Below are positions 34,395 through 46,316 of a stretch of DNA of 64,000 nucleotides, in pieces. A model generated the notes under the pieces. That model did no database searches. It saw only the letters and a program-made list of their open reading frames with translations, and had not been told where the DNA came from. A program made the position numbers and the translations under genes. This DNA comes from Solenopsis invicta (Eukaryota > Arthropoda > Insecta > Hymenoptera > Formicidae). The first letter of the stretch is position 1; every line of letters starts with the position of its first letter. The stretch is taken from positions 21,102,346 through 21,166,345 of the forward strand of contig NC_052667.1 of the NCBI RefSeq assembly GCF_016802725.1, given 5' to 3'.

Positions 34395-34548
34395 TATAAA
34401 TATATTTAATTAGTCCACGGGCGCAATTTTAGTGTTTAACGCGAGTGTTCCGCGAGTGTTTTACAAGTGCAACGACAGGAGGAGGCTTGACAATCTGAGA
34501 GGAGGAGGAGGCCTGGGAGGCAGCGGGCGATGGCTGAACAACCTTGGG
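34395..34548 (+). promoter_or_regulatory. Candidate TATA promoter, leader and short first coding exon
   Basis: TATAAATA lies at 34395-34402, and a start is expected near 34425. An ATG at 34530 opens M-A-E-Q-P-W-G and meets a strong donor g|gtaagt after 34548. The leader is purine-rich (GGAGGAGG). It may be the first exon of a gene whose remaining exons lie to the right, or a retroelement leader; SINE-like DNA follows within 40 bp. No downstream exon with matching phase was found. Confidence 0.3.
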
Positions 34549-34584
34549 GTAAGTAATATAATTGCGAAAAGTATCACCACATAT

Positions 34585-34690
34585 GCCTCCGTGGTTGGTT
34601 GAGTTGGTTGAGTGGTCAAAGTGGCACTCGTCCAGAAAAATCTGGAGGTCCCATGTTCGATGTCTGGTAGACGTGTTATTTTTTGTAACA
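34585..34690 (+). mobile_element. tRNA-derived SINE fragment
   Basis: GGTTGAGTGGTCAAAGTGGC resembles a tRNA 5' half (A box), and 40 nt on, GGTCCCATGTTCGATGTCTGG resembles the T arm (B box with mismatches). The T-rich tail follows. Too diverged to be a working tRNA. Confidence 0.45.
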
Positions 34691-35086
34691 AGTTCCTTAC
34701 AGCTGTTAAGGGAAAAGGTTTCTTATTGATTTTATTGACATGTTAAATGCTTGTTAGCATCGTTTACTATTAAATTGACTTTCAATGTAATAATAATGTG
34801 ATATTACTATGTCTTATTTAAAACTTAAAATTGTATTTGAAGACCGAAAATTTATTTGGCGCGTACTTTCATAAACTGAAAAAATGTATATAAATATCAG
34901 TACAAAAATCTAGCTATTACTATTAGATTCCTCATTTATTTATATTTGAAAATAGTACAATTTATTATATATTATTTAGATTTTTACTAATCATTTATTC
35001 CCATTTACTTGCTGATTCCTGAGAGAGACATTGCTATTTTGAATTTTTATTTTTAAGTAAATTGACTTATTAACTTATCAAATATA

Positions 35087-35359
35087 TAATTTTGTATTAT
35101 TAAATTTTTTACATTTAAATAATAATTTTACAAATTGTGTAATATTAAACATAACTAAATTGTTTTCTTGGACTAAAAAATCTGATTACCTTGATTATGA
35201 AAATAATCTAACAGTAAATATTATCTTGAATTGCAAGAAAAAATATTTAATTAAAAATTTTTTATTTCTCCATTTTATTTGCATAAATATTTTAATTAAG
35301 AAATTTTTAACTTGACTGCACATAAATAAGCTTAGGACCTACCAAGTAAATAATTTTTT
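35087..35359 (+). repeat. AT-rich dispersed repeat, copy 2
   Basis: Direct-orientation copy of 32787-33030, 2.3 kb away; the two flank the SINE/ORF debris at 33.5-34.7 kb. See copy 1 and copy 3. Confidence 0.78.
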
Positions 35360-35648
35360 CTGCTGCATCTATGGTTATCAAATTGCATAAATGTGATAAA
35401 GCTGATAAAATTTATTTTAAATGACGCTAATAGAAGTGGCAAATCCTGCGCAAAACAATTTTTTTTTTACAAAATTTTAAACATTTTAAATATAAAAGTA
35501 ATTATTTGAAATTTATTTTAACATAATTCTTGTAATGTGTTTTGTGCTCGAAAACATTTTTAAAATAGGTATAGTAAAAGTCTAATTAATTTTAATTAAT
35601 TTTTAATATATGGCGCAGGAATAAATTTTAAAGGCAGAACGACGATAT

Positions 35649-35898
35649 TCGTACATGGAAAAATATTTTTGTTTAAGTGAAAATGTAAAAATGTCTAAAA
35701 ATATTTAGCTGGATACAGATCTGAAAATAATTTTGTTGAGCCATCAAAACAATTGTGTAAGACAGTCAAATTAGTTGCTAGAATATCAAAACATTTTGCA
35801 ACTCTGCTTGAACGTTCTACATAACTATTTTAATAGCCTAACAAAATTATTTTCAGATCTAGCTAATGCTTTAGCAAAACTTTTCCTTCCACGTAAAA
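35649..35898. mobile_element. Hairpin MITE, family A copy 1
   Basis: A perfect 21-bp inverted pair lies at 35717-35737 and 35840-35860 (agatctgaaaataattttgtt). Looser pairing extends to the tips gtacatggaaaa and ccttccacgta. A near-identical subterminal block recurs at 50.28-50.31 kb. No ORF. Confidence 0.7.
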
Positions 35899-35989
35899 AA
35901 CACGGACAAAAAAGTAAATTAATAACTAGCTATGATTCGTTCGATCGTTAAAATACGGAATTAGGAGATAAAAGGAAAAACCATTCGCA

Positions 35990-36511
35990 GAATTCGTACG
36001 ATCGTAAACAGCGTGGATTCGTGGCGGTTTTCTTAACTGGTCACACAAGCAAGTAGTTCGAATGAAACATCGTCGATCATAGCGGCGCCGTCTCCGGCAT
36101 TAAAGTCCGCTGCCCACATTGAAAGCCGTATTCACTTTTACGAATGGCGCTCGTGATCGTCGCGCGACTTGTCTCGCTAGTAAAAATACTTTTAAGGAAA
36201 TGAAATTGATATAAAAGACGGATTGTAATGGGGGACACTATAAAAAGTCATTCCTCCTTCCTCGTCTACATACGATGCAACGCGCGCCACTCGGCAGTCA
36301 GGACGGGATATCGCTTGTTGCCGTGCCGAACGTGTTCACGATATCACTCTCATAAATGTACATGCATGGAACTTGTACCTGCGAGTAGATTGCGATCTAA
36401 TAGGAAACTTTTCTCGTTAATCTTAAAAGGCAAGTTAATTTTCTGCCTATATAAAGCTTGTGTTGATGAGAGTATTGATATTCATATTTGAACGTAACAA
36501 AAGAAACGTAT
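35990..36511. other. No gene seen
   Basis: An 87-codon open stretch (36228-36491) contains several Cys (CRTCSRYHSHKCTC) but has no recognisable fold, so it is not called. Confidence 0.5.
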
Positions 36512-36640
36512 TAAGTTTTTGAAAGCTTCTCCGAGTATTTTAATAAAAAAGAGGCGTGTTACAAGTTATCAAGTTCAACGCGCTAAGTTTCAGAAAGCTT
36601 TCCCGAGCGTTTTAATAAAAAAAGAGGCGTGTTACAAGTT
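36512..36640. repeat. Tandem duplication, 72-bp period
   Basis: Copies 36512-36567 and 36584-36640 share taagttt, gaaagctt, ccgag and ttttaataaaa...gaggcgtgttacaagtt, with about five differences. Confidence 0.85.
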
Positions 36641-39381
36641 TACTTCTATTTTAGTTTAGTCATGCTGTTGTAATTACAAAGATTCTATATCGAGTCTTAT
36701 TATCAAATAAAAACATTTTAGTGTATTTATGGACTAATTAACAGAAACTTGTACGCGGTTTTCTTATTCGAGTAATAAACGGAGTTGCGTTGGTTGTAAA
36801 AGAAAATTGTTTGTGGAGATGAAAGGTTTAAAGGGTTTCGCGCGTAGGTGAAGAAGACTATACGGTAACTGTAGAGTCGATTGAAAATTCCCTAAGCTGT
36901 CTTTACGTTATTCGCTCTCCGCAGTATTGCCCAGGGCGGAGAAATATGCTCGCGCACGTCTATGTGCGTGTGTGTGTATGGCCGTTCGTCGCGTATGGCA
37001 CGTGGAAAACCAAAACTGTATTCGGGGGCGTGTGAGCTTCGGTCACGTATTTATGAGCTTTTTCTACGCCGTCTGATTTTAAATTAAGTCTCGCACTTCG
37101 AGACGCCCCGGATTAATTCTATGACGCATGAATACTTCAACGGTGCGTCCTTACTGGCGGCAGGCTGGCGTAGGTTTAAAGTTGCGGCCTTTCTCGCCGA
37201 CTACGACCGTGAATAGAATAACGAGAAAGAAAGGGGGAAAAAAGCTCATTTGAATTAGGGCATGATATTTTTATGGAATTAGTCATGCATTCTGCAACGG
37301 AGAAGTTAATACTGCCCAGTCGTTTCAACGATTATTATTCAAAATTGATAGAAAATCGAAAATCTTTTACTTACAATTAGTCTTAATATAGCGATAAGGA
37401 GATATTTAATTTTGAAATTCTAGATAACATTGGATAATCGTACGCAGAACTAGTGCAATATCTATATCGTCGCGATTAAACAGGCAAAGAGTGATTAAGA
37501 TTTAATTAATATAACGATCAGTTCAACTTTGTCGCTTGATTGGCACTTATCATGCAAATAAATTTTCGACGACGATTCACCGCATGCGGCATGCACTCAA
37601 TTATAATATACACGATAATGTTGTCATAATGTCGATGTATTCGCAGTGACGTAAAATAACACATCTTCCATTGCATGGATATGCATTCAGCGATGTCCTT
37701 GCCGATACGATCCTACGCGGAGGCAATAAGCCATCGGCGTTAGCGACCGTGTAATTATTTCGGCTGAGTACTTGGAATAATTAATGTAATTTCTACCGTT
37801 ACCGCGAGCGGTACTTAATGCAATTATAATCATCAATTAATCATTACTCTACTAATGCTCGATCAATAACTACGGCGGCGCTTCGTGTTCGCCGCGTGGT
37901 TCGCGTTCACGCAAAATTAATCTCCGAAGAGTGCTATCGTTGCGATCGGCGTGATATTGTGTTACATACGCGTGCCACCATAAAGCGTCAGCGGTTCGTT
38001 ATAAATCACCGTCTAATGAAAACTCGCGTTAAATACTCCCATGATCACGTTGATTATTAATTAACGTGCAAATAGTGAGTCACGCGCGTCCAAATCGTCC
38101 GATGACAACTTCGATTTTAATTTGATGTCTGTACGAATACGGGTTCATTGCACGTGCGGCTATTACCGCGGAGTCGTGCGGATTTCCTTGCCGATTTCTT
38201 TTCGCGAAAGCGGATGAAATCATCGCAGTGTTCGTGAACACGGAATCCAGCGGAGAGGCAATGGTCCAAGGGAATCGCGCGCGATCCACGAGGAGGGTTG
38301 CGGCACCGAGTTCTGCGAATGATGTATTGGAAGTAACTGCAGCCAATAAAAATCAAGCGCTTTCTCTGGCCGGCGTGATTTGTGGCCGATAAATCAAAGG
38401 AGCCGCACTTCTTACGCGCGCCGTTCAGGCGAAAAACGCACGGAAGCGCATTCGGTGGGCTCGCCTTCTTATCCTTAATCCGAGCGCAAAGCGCGCGCGA
38501 AACTTGCTATTTGTAGTATCAGTTGGATCCGGCATGCGCATTCCTCTTTCTCTCTTTCTCTCTTTTAGTTCTCTTGCTTCCGGGTGTCTGAGAAATTCAC
38601 TTTTCAATTAGGTAACATAACATATTTTTATCTGTTACGTTATATTTGTATATTTGTTTAATTACGTTATGCACGAAATTGAGATTTGACAATTTTGTTG
38701 AAATAATTGATAATTATTGATGAATAATTAATATCGGGACGCATACATATTCATGAAATCGGTAGACTAGATTTATTATTAGAGTTCTGAAGAAATCAAG
38801 TTCGCTGGAGATACAGATGAAAGAGAAATGCATTAGCATCGATTGGCACTAATTAGATTAATTAATTCAGATATACATTTGTAATACTCGGAAACCGAAG
38901 AGTCATCTGCAATCCGATTTTGATAGGATAGAATTTCGCTCGTTACGCGGGGGATTGTATTCTACAATCGAGATGTCTCGTTGCAAGTACGTCGTCGCGG
39001 GTCCGTCTGGCAGCGCGGCACGATGAATCATTTGATTACCGGAAAACTTATGATTTCTACTCTCAGCGGAAGGCAATTTACAAGATTGGTGGCCCGGCGC
39101 TATAATGCGATAGCGTCGGTACCGCTTCGGGGAAAGCGACGGCCGGTATATGGCCAAAGCTCGTAGGGTGTAGAGAAACACGAGAGGAAGAGAGCGCGGG
39201 AGAAAGCTCGCTTCGGCGAGAGAAAGTGCAGCGAGAGCGGAGCGAGGCCAACGAGGGGGATGAGGGAACGGACGAGACGGGGCCACGGGGTGCCTCCCGC
39301 TCGCTGTTTGTGTTTTTAATTTTCCCGGGCCGTTTTGTATGCAGATATCTAGCGTAATTTATCCGAGAGCGGAGGCAGGGA
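36641..39381. other. CpG-rich, no gene seen
   Basis: Balanced to GC-rich. Open frames near 38.1-38.6 and 38.9-39.5 kb overlap on several frames with biased composition (Arg, Ser, Pro) and no domain. Possibly regulatory DNA. Confidence 0.55.
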
Positions 39382-39400
39382 AGAGAGAGAGAGAGAGAGG
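39382..39400. repeat. (AG)n microsatellite
   Basis: About nine AG units, followed by GGGA repeats. Confidence 0.9.
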
Positions 39401-42400
39401 GAGGGAGGGACAGAAACGGGCATGACGGAGGAGTGTACGTGTGGCGAGTAGCCAGCCTCGGCCGTGTACCGGCCGCCTGTGTCGACGAGGTTTTCGCCAC
39501 TACCACTGTAGTTGAAAACTTGATGGAATCTTCCGCTGCCACGTCGCCGCGATACAGGCGCAAAACGTTTTCGTCAGTTCACCGCGTCCGAAAATGATCG
39601 ATGCGAAAAATTTTGCACCACGGACAGCGAGCAATCTCGTTTTCCACCTTCTTTTTTAATCAGTATTTTCATTATCCTCTCGTGACAGTTATCAAAGTCG
39701 TTTATTCTTACGGAATAGTTCTCGCTAAATGAAAGACTAACTCTATCAATGTCCTTTTGAAAGGTCTTTTTTGCTAAACGCCATTATATTTTCTAAATTT
39801 ATCTGGAGCAACGTGTCACTCGACTGCCGTTGTCAGGTTTCTTAAAATTGTGATTTTAACATCTCTGTCCCCCTCGCGCGATTTTTCATATCGCGGCGCG
39901 TTATTTTCGTTTGCTGGAAGAAGTATGGGCAAAATGAGACGACAGGTCTATATGCGCCGTGCAAATTAGCAGGTGGAAAAATAACGTCAGAAGTAATAAA
40001 TCAGTTAAAATTTTTGGATAGATTCATTAACGATTGTTCGATTAAAGCAGCGCCGAGATAAATGGCTTGGCGTTCTTGTTAAATCGATGCTCATTATTCT
40101 TCTTTTCTTTCTTTGCGCAGTTTCTTTAACCAGCACTTAAATTTAGCTCTATCATAATAGACCCCTTCCGGCAATAATCACATTTAGGTGGTTTAAGCGG
40201 ATCGACAAGCGGATTAAGATCGAAATATCAAAAGCCAGCCTAATTTGCAATATTTGCCAAGACGTTTCATCGATTTCATAAATCGCGGCATAAAGAAACG
40301 CTTGGCTCACGGTTTCGGTCACAAATCACCGGTAACGCGAACGGGCGAATGGGACAGAATCGATATCCGGTACACACAGTTTTGCCGTGCGATACTATAA
40401 TTCCCTCGGGAGAACGGCTGCGATCGTATTTGCAAAGGGCAAGCTCCTAATACCCACCTACGAACGGGGACCGGCTTACCCGCTTGAACGAGAACGACGG
40501 CCCGGAATGGTTTTTCTCCAGATTGGCGAAGACACCGTCGTGGCACGTAGGAACACACTGCTGTTGGCCCCGAAGGCGCTTTCCAAGAGTAAGAACTTAA
40601 TTATCTGCGAAACAATAGCGGCGAATTATGATTATTACCCTTGGAGACGGTCTTACGAGCGAACCAGGCCAGCAACGGGTTGCGCTCTGTATCCGCGGTG
40701 ATAAAAGTTGCGAGAGCGTAAATAGAGGGATCCAGCTCCGTTTTCCCGAGGTCCCTCCGTGAGCGGAATCACGAGCTACGCCACCGATGAGCCTTTGTCG
40801 TCGTCCTTCCGTCGGTCCTTCCGTCCTGCCGGCCTCCTCTCTCGCTCGGCGGCTGCGGGATAAGCTGCAAAGATATTCTGTTTTAAGCCCAATCTATATT
40901 CGCGCTCTCAGCCGGCATTCCGTTGCTAAGTGGATTTCCATCTTGCCGGAAATTCTAAATTACCTCTTACGTTATAACGTTGGATGTTTGCAATTCTACG
41001 CATATCATGTTATTAAATCACGTTAATACATCGAATGTTATTTCACTGTAAAATTCATCGACTGCTTATTCAATTCTCAATTAAGATTTTAGCTAAACAG
41101 CGATTGCTATGAAAAAGTCATGCGTTAAGACATCTACGTTCTCGATGGTATTTCGATCTGGTCCTCGTCTGGAGCGAACGTCGCAACAGTCCCAAACGTC
41201 AAGAAACGTGCGATCGACAATTTCGTATCGCCGCGCGGTCGCGTCATCGAGTGCTCTGTTTACCAGTCGTGAAAAGACGACCTCGTTGCGATAACGGCGA
41301 CGACGATAATCGATGTCGAAGCCGGATCTACCAACTCGGTATCCGCTGGATCCGGAATCGAGCGAGGGGCACCGTTGCTCCGCGCGACGTTATCTTAATC
41401 GAGTGCCGCGGTAACTTTTAACGAGTTCACCGTGCAACGCGAGGCGACGGGATAAGAAGCGACGCGAGACTTGTTTACGAAACCGCGCAACGTCGATGCA
41501 CCATCGTTGATGTAAATGAAACTCCGCGAGAGATTGGCTCCGCGAAGAGATCCATCCGTTTAAGCGCGCGGTGACGGCGGTGGCGGCGGCCGGCGTCGTT
41601 GTTCGTGCGTGAGGTATCGCTCGACGGGGATCGACTCGGGGAAACCCTCATCTAGAGGGCTGGCCGTGGCTGCCTGGAAAATATGATAATGCCCATGGCG
41701 ACGACAAGACGGATGGCTCTCCGCGATTTCCGCGCCGGTCGTCCCGCTGATTGGTCGTTGAGCCGCGAATTTGGTCGAAACGAATCTTCCGAACGGATCT
41801 CCGCGGTTTTTCGCGGATCTCCGCGGTTTTTCGCGGTGTATCAGCGGACCGACTCGTATTTCATCCCGGTTGCCTGCCTCTGTTTTTCTATCTGTTGACT
41901 GCGCGGCGCTCTCTCGCCGAGCGTCGAGCGTCGAGCATCGAGAAGCGATAATTCTCGAGAGAACTCGGAACTCGCGGAAGAAGCCCCTTCTTCGACGAGG
42001 AGGCGAATTGATGAACGGTGCCGATCGACGGACTCTCGAATTCCGCCGCGTTTGCGCAAATAGGATTATTTTTGTTTGCGGCGGATAGAGTCCGGTGGTC
42101 CCGTGATCGATGGAATCCCGTGGGATCTCTGCGGAGCGCGCCGAGTTTTTAAACGTCGCATCATGAACGAACGTCAGGTCGCGCGAAATATATTGTTACA
42201 CACATCAACGAAACTTTTGCACCGCATTATTATCTTACGTTCCCGCGCGGCGGAGGTGGGCGCGGCATCATCAATTTCTTCCGTTAGACAACTTCTCTGA
42301 CAAGTTGCTGAAGCAAACATCTCATCGCTTAGGTTCTTCATTCTTCGATCGTTTAGTAAGATTACCATTTTTCGTTTTCGACAAGAAACGGGCTAAGCGT

Positions 42401-43448
42401 GATCGGTGGCACGTTAACATTGTTATGGAGCGTGAAAACACGATTTTTCACAAAAGTGTCATATTTTTCTAATTGAAACGCAAAATTTCGATAGCCCAAT
42501 TTCTTTGTTTTTATATTGTACACAAATTGCCTTTCCTATTTTGTAGACATCTTTTGTTGCATTTCATACAAATTGCGTTTCTTGTAGCAATTACATGTCC
42601 GCCTGCACTTAAATTCGAGCTAAATTTTTATCGGGTATACATGTCGCGTTATTAAAGATTCACGCTGTCATCTAATAGTTGGAACGAGAACCACCTAGGT
42701 TGGTTATCGTTTGCTAATTGGCTTCAGCAATCTTGGGACCAGAGAAACGAACGATAATCGATAACCGGGGCTAAACTACGGTTAAGCTATCGATGTCGTG
42801 AACTCTAAATCAGTCTTATTTCACGGTATTCGCACGGCCTCGGAAGTTCCGAACCTGCAGTATATAGGAAGAGCGGCCGCGGTCTGTGGAGGTGTATCCT
42901 CTCGTGTAGCTTCCAAAGTTTCGTACACCACGGGAACCTGCGAATCGCTGACCCGACGGCGTCGCCGCGGGATTTCAATTAATCCCCTGTCCCCTTCCCC
43001 TCGCGGAAAGCAATCGTGCTATCCCTTTGCCCTCATTGATCCATCCTTAACCTCCCATTCATTCGCTCCGTCCGCTCCACCCACTCGCGAAGTTACAACT
43101 CGGTTATCCGAATCGGCCCGCGCGGTCTTAATTTGCGCCTTTGAGTCACCGCCGGCTAACGTCTAATTGAGAAAATCCGACGCGTCGCGCAAATGCAATG
43201 CAATTATCGCGTGCGGTCCAACGCGCCGCGCAATAAACGCCGTTCCCGCTAAGGTAAACGGTATAAGAGAGATTTACCGGCGAAATGCCACGACCTGCGA
43301 AGCTAGTAAACGATCCCTTCCGGATTAGATAATGGATTATATACGAGGGCTTTTTTATGTCGGTCGTTCGATGGCATCAGCGGCATTATTCGCGTATTAT
43401 TTGATGCACCACCGCGTTTCATTCTACGCTCTCTGCATCGCTGGCTCT

Positions 43449-43453
<5 letters not shown>
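39401..43453. other. CpG-rich, no gene seen
   Basis: GC-rich with many CG dinucleotides and a short tandem repeat at 41794-41833. The overlapping open frames at 41.7-42.1 kb are Arg/Ser-rich in several frames at once, typical of GC-rich non-coding DNA. Confidence 0.55.
41794..41833. repeat. Two perfect tandem 20-bp units
   Basis: cggatctccgcggtttttcg occurs twice head to tail. Confidence 0.9.

Positions 43454-43485
<32 letters not shown>
43454..43485. repeat. (CT)n microsatellite
   Basis: 16 CT units. Confidence 0.95.
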
Positions 43486-43493
<8 letters not shown>

Positions 43494-45000
43494 TTCGCGC
43501 GAAAATACGTCTTCATTTACGCCGCCATAACTTTTTAATGGTCGCTCGGCGAGTGGTCGCGCGGTATTTGGCGTACCGGCATGTATGAACGCCGGCTGCA
43601 TCGCCGCGTCGCGATGCTGCAAATATGCATCTCCGTTACGTACCAAATGCGAGATATTACGAGAGAATTGAGGCTAATGGGTGACCCGGCCGGGGGAATA
43701 CTTCAAGGGGGATTACTGCCTGATGACATAATACGCCATTCGACAATCGAATCGGATAATCATGCGATGATAATGAATATTGCCCAAAACGGATATATCT
43801 CTCTACGCTCGCTGAGAGTATCGCGATGATTGAGTATTTTTCCCGGAAGCGTCGCATTTGGTAGAAGTTAACTGAAGAAGAAAACGTTACTTGTTTTACA
43901 GTCACATGTTCAGCACTAAACTTAAATTACGTTAAATTACGAGCTATTAAGAGAGGATTCTCTTTCCTTTAATTACAAGCGGATTTCGTACTTAAGTTTG
44001 GCCCAATTTGTAGTTTTGTAACATTAAAGCTTCACATTTATCGTCTACTCGCACGTCTACTCGCACGTTCTACTTATTTTATGATCTTAATAGTTTCTTA
44101 TTCAAAAAGATACAAGAAGAGGATGTAGCCGAGTATACTTCTCTTGAAGTAGAAACGTAATTTTACGCAGCTGTGGTAAATTTAGCACGACAGCGAGATC
44201 GTACATCGTAGTTTTTTGCAACAGCAATTGTCGTAAACTTTTTTAACATTAATGAGCGCGATATGCCATGAAAAACCGAGCGTCACGCTGCAGCAAAAGC
44301 GAAACAGAGGCACATAAAGACTGGAAATAATTAACATTGCTGAGAGAAAGAGGGAGAGAGAGAGAGATGAGGAGAACAGCGTGTGTGAGCTGGAGCACCG
44401 CAAATTGAAATTTGCGTGCGACTGAATTCGTTCGCGCTCGCGCGTATTCACACCAGATTTTTCATCAATTCATGACACGTATGTACATCCAACGGTCGTT
44501 CGGCGATCGATGCCTATTAATACTCGACGGTGATTCGACGTCCGGTTGCTAGAACGACGTCGAGCATGTTTGGCATCGATTATTGATTTTATCATGCGGC
44601 GGTAATGACAAGCGCCGGACAGGCGCGACGCCTTGTTGCGAATGGTCCTGGTGCGCAAACGACCGCGAATGTTCGACGATCCGCGTATAACGGGCGCATA
44701 ATACGCGCAACCCATTCGTCGCACTCGTCGCATCCATCTTCGACCGGCCCGGATATGGATGAGCGTGCGTCCGCGTCGCAACCTCGCCGCGCCGTTGATT
44801 TTGCCTCGTCCCCGCTATATAGCGAATGACGATCGCGCGTAACCGTCGAATTATGGTCGTCGAGCGACGCGAATGCGCGCGATAAAACAACGCGCCGCTC
44901 CACCCACCTATTTAAAAGCGACATGAACTACGCGGAAGTTAATTAATCGTTCTACGAGGAATTTCCTAACCGACGACGATCTTTCCCCGCGGATCATCGA
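43486..45000. other. No gene seen
   Basis: CpG-rich, with a short GA run at 44350-44368. Three overlapping minus-strand open frames at 44.5-44.9 kb are Arg/Thr-rich and lack any domain. Confidence 0.5.
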
Positions 45001-45005
45001 ATGGC

Positions 45006-45036
<31 letters not shown>

Positions 45037-45066
45037 ACGAAGGACGAGAAAGAGAGTGAGAGATAG
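45001..45066 (+). CDS. Micro-ORF with ten Asp codons (GAC)10
   Basis: ATG-GCT, ten GAC codons, then TKDEKESER and TAG: 21 codons. The trinucleotide microsatellite (45007-45036) makes the frame. No evidence of translation; probably just a repeat. Confidence 0.12.
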
Positions 45067-45562
45067 GCGGGAATAAATAACATGATCGGGACGGGGAGGA
45101 GCACGTCATTATATTCATTAGTGCTCGTCCAAGCAGATAAAAGTTACCGGATATAATGGTGCTCCGCGTTATTAATGATCCCCGGTAATCTCTCCGCCTC
45201 TTTTCTATCCTTCTCTCCTCCCTCGGCCTCGTGGATACCTACGCCCACGACCGAACTTCCTCCCGTATATTCGCAGCCCCGAATTTGTTTGAAACCCCAT
45301 CCTGCGCCGGCATTAAGGTCCGCTCGATTCATTCGGGCTATTATCCTTAACTGCATTCCAGCGGCCACACGAGCCACCGTTTCCCGGGATTGTTTTCAAC
45401 CCTGATATTTTCCAGATATCTTCTCACACACGTACATGCAAATGTGGAAAAGGAAAAAAATTTATTTACACATTTGTTACATGAGCGTTTATTGTATCAA
45501 CTCTTACGACAGATTTCCTTATACAAAAGCAGACGATCTCCATACATCGCATCTTTAACACA
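45067..45562. other. No gene seen
   Basis: Nothing recognised before the minus-strand poly(A)-like sequence. Confidence 0.5.
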
Positions 45563-45585
45563 TTTATTTATTCATTTATTTATTT
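45563..45585 (-). terminator. Cluster of AATAAA poly(A) hexamers on minus strand
   Basis: The minus strand reads repeated AATAAA/AATGAA units about 230-250 nt after the stop codon of the small ORF 46019-45813. A plausible 3' end for it, but AT-rich clusters are common. Confidence 0.3.
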
Positions 45586-45812
45586 ACATGTAAAAAAATT
45601 GATAGAGAATAAGAAATATATAAGAAATTTTTTATCAGATTCCTCATAATTTTACAAATTCCATAAAATATTCAACTAAATTTCATGAATGTATTATTTT
45701 TGAGAATAATATTCTCAAGATGGTTAAAATTAGCACAGACTTGAAATGTACGTGCTTCTCGGGGCACATTATTCCGTCGTTTTAAAGAACGGAATTTATA
45801 AAAGAGGAATCG

Positions 45813-46019
45813 TTAGTAGGGTCTTTTTTTCTTGAATTTCTTATTCATCGTTTTACTCATGCGACATTGGTACCGCTCAATAATTTGCTTCATTCCCGTG
45901 CAGTTCAGGGGACAGCAGGGCAGACTGGGTATCATCAAAAGGAAACGCAAGTCGTGATAGGATAACGCGATGCTAATTAAGAAACATAGCAACGGGCTGC
46001 GTGTTCCGATCACCCTCAT
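45813..46019 (-). CDS. Candidate small secreted Cys-containing peptide (68 aa)
   Basis: The 68-codon ORF has an in-frame stop 15 nt before its ATG. Residues about 9-19 are hydrophobic (PLLCFLISIAL), signal-peptide-like. The C-terminal half is PCCPLNCTG, an ERYQC segment and a basic end KKFKKKRPY, with four Cys. A poly(A) cluster follows at a sensible distance. I do not recognise the family. Against it: only 68 codons, a second hydrophobic stretch after the first, and no obvious promoter. Confidence 0.28.
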   Translation of the reverse strand: MRVIGTRSPLLCFLISIALSYHDLRFLLMIPSLPCCPLNCTGMKQIIERYQCRMSKTMNKKFKKKRPY

Positions 46020-46282
46020 TTGGCATCTGCCTCACGTTTCGTATTGCTACTACAGAGTTCTGAATATCTTCGTTATTCGCAGACACTTCTCAGTCCTCGT
46101 CCTATCCGGCTGCAGCAGTCGAAGACGAATGATTTTCGTCCTTATTCCGAGGCCGATTGCGCCGCCGCGCCCGCCGCGTGCGCGCCATTAGCATAATCAC
46201 GCATCTTTGTAAAGTTCGCGAAAATCTTCCAGGTAACGGTCGACAGCTGTAGATAAATGGCCCTTCTTGAGATCTTTGGGAC

Positions 46283-46316
46283 CGTTCGTTCGTTCGTTCG
46301 TTCGTTCATTCGTTCG
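46283..46316. repeat. (CGTT)n microsatellite
   Basis: Six CGTT units, then CATTCGTTCG, ending in a small CGTTCGAACG palindrome. Confidence 0.9.

Noticed and set aside
45891..45956. Plus-strand frame ending in KRKRKS and a stop after a cag
   Set aside because: Antisense shadow of the 46019-45813 minus ORF, with no upstream exon.
46283..46316. CGTTCG repeat considered as an insect microRNA seed region
   Set aside because: It is a simple CGTT microsatellite without a foldback arm of microRNA type.
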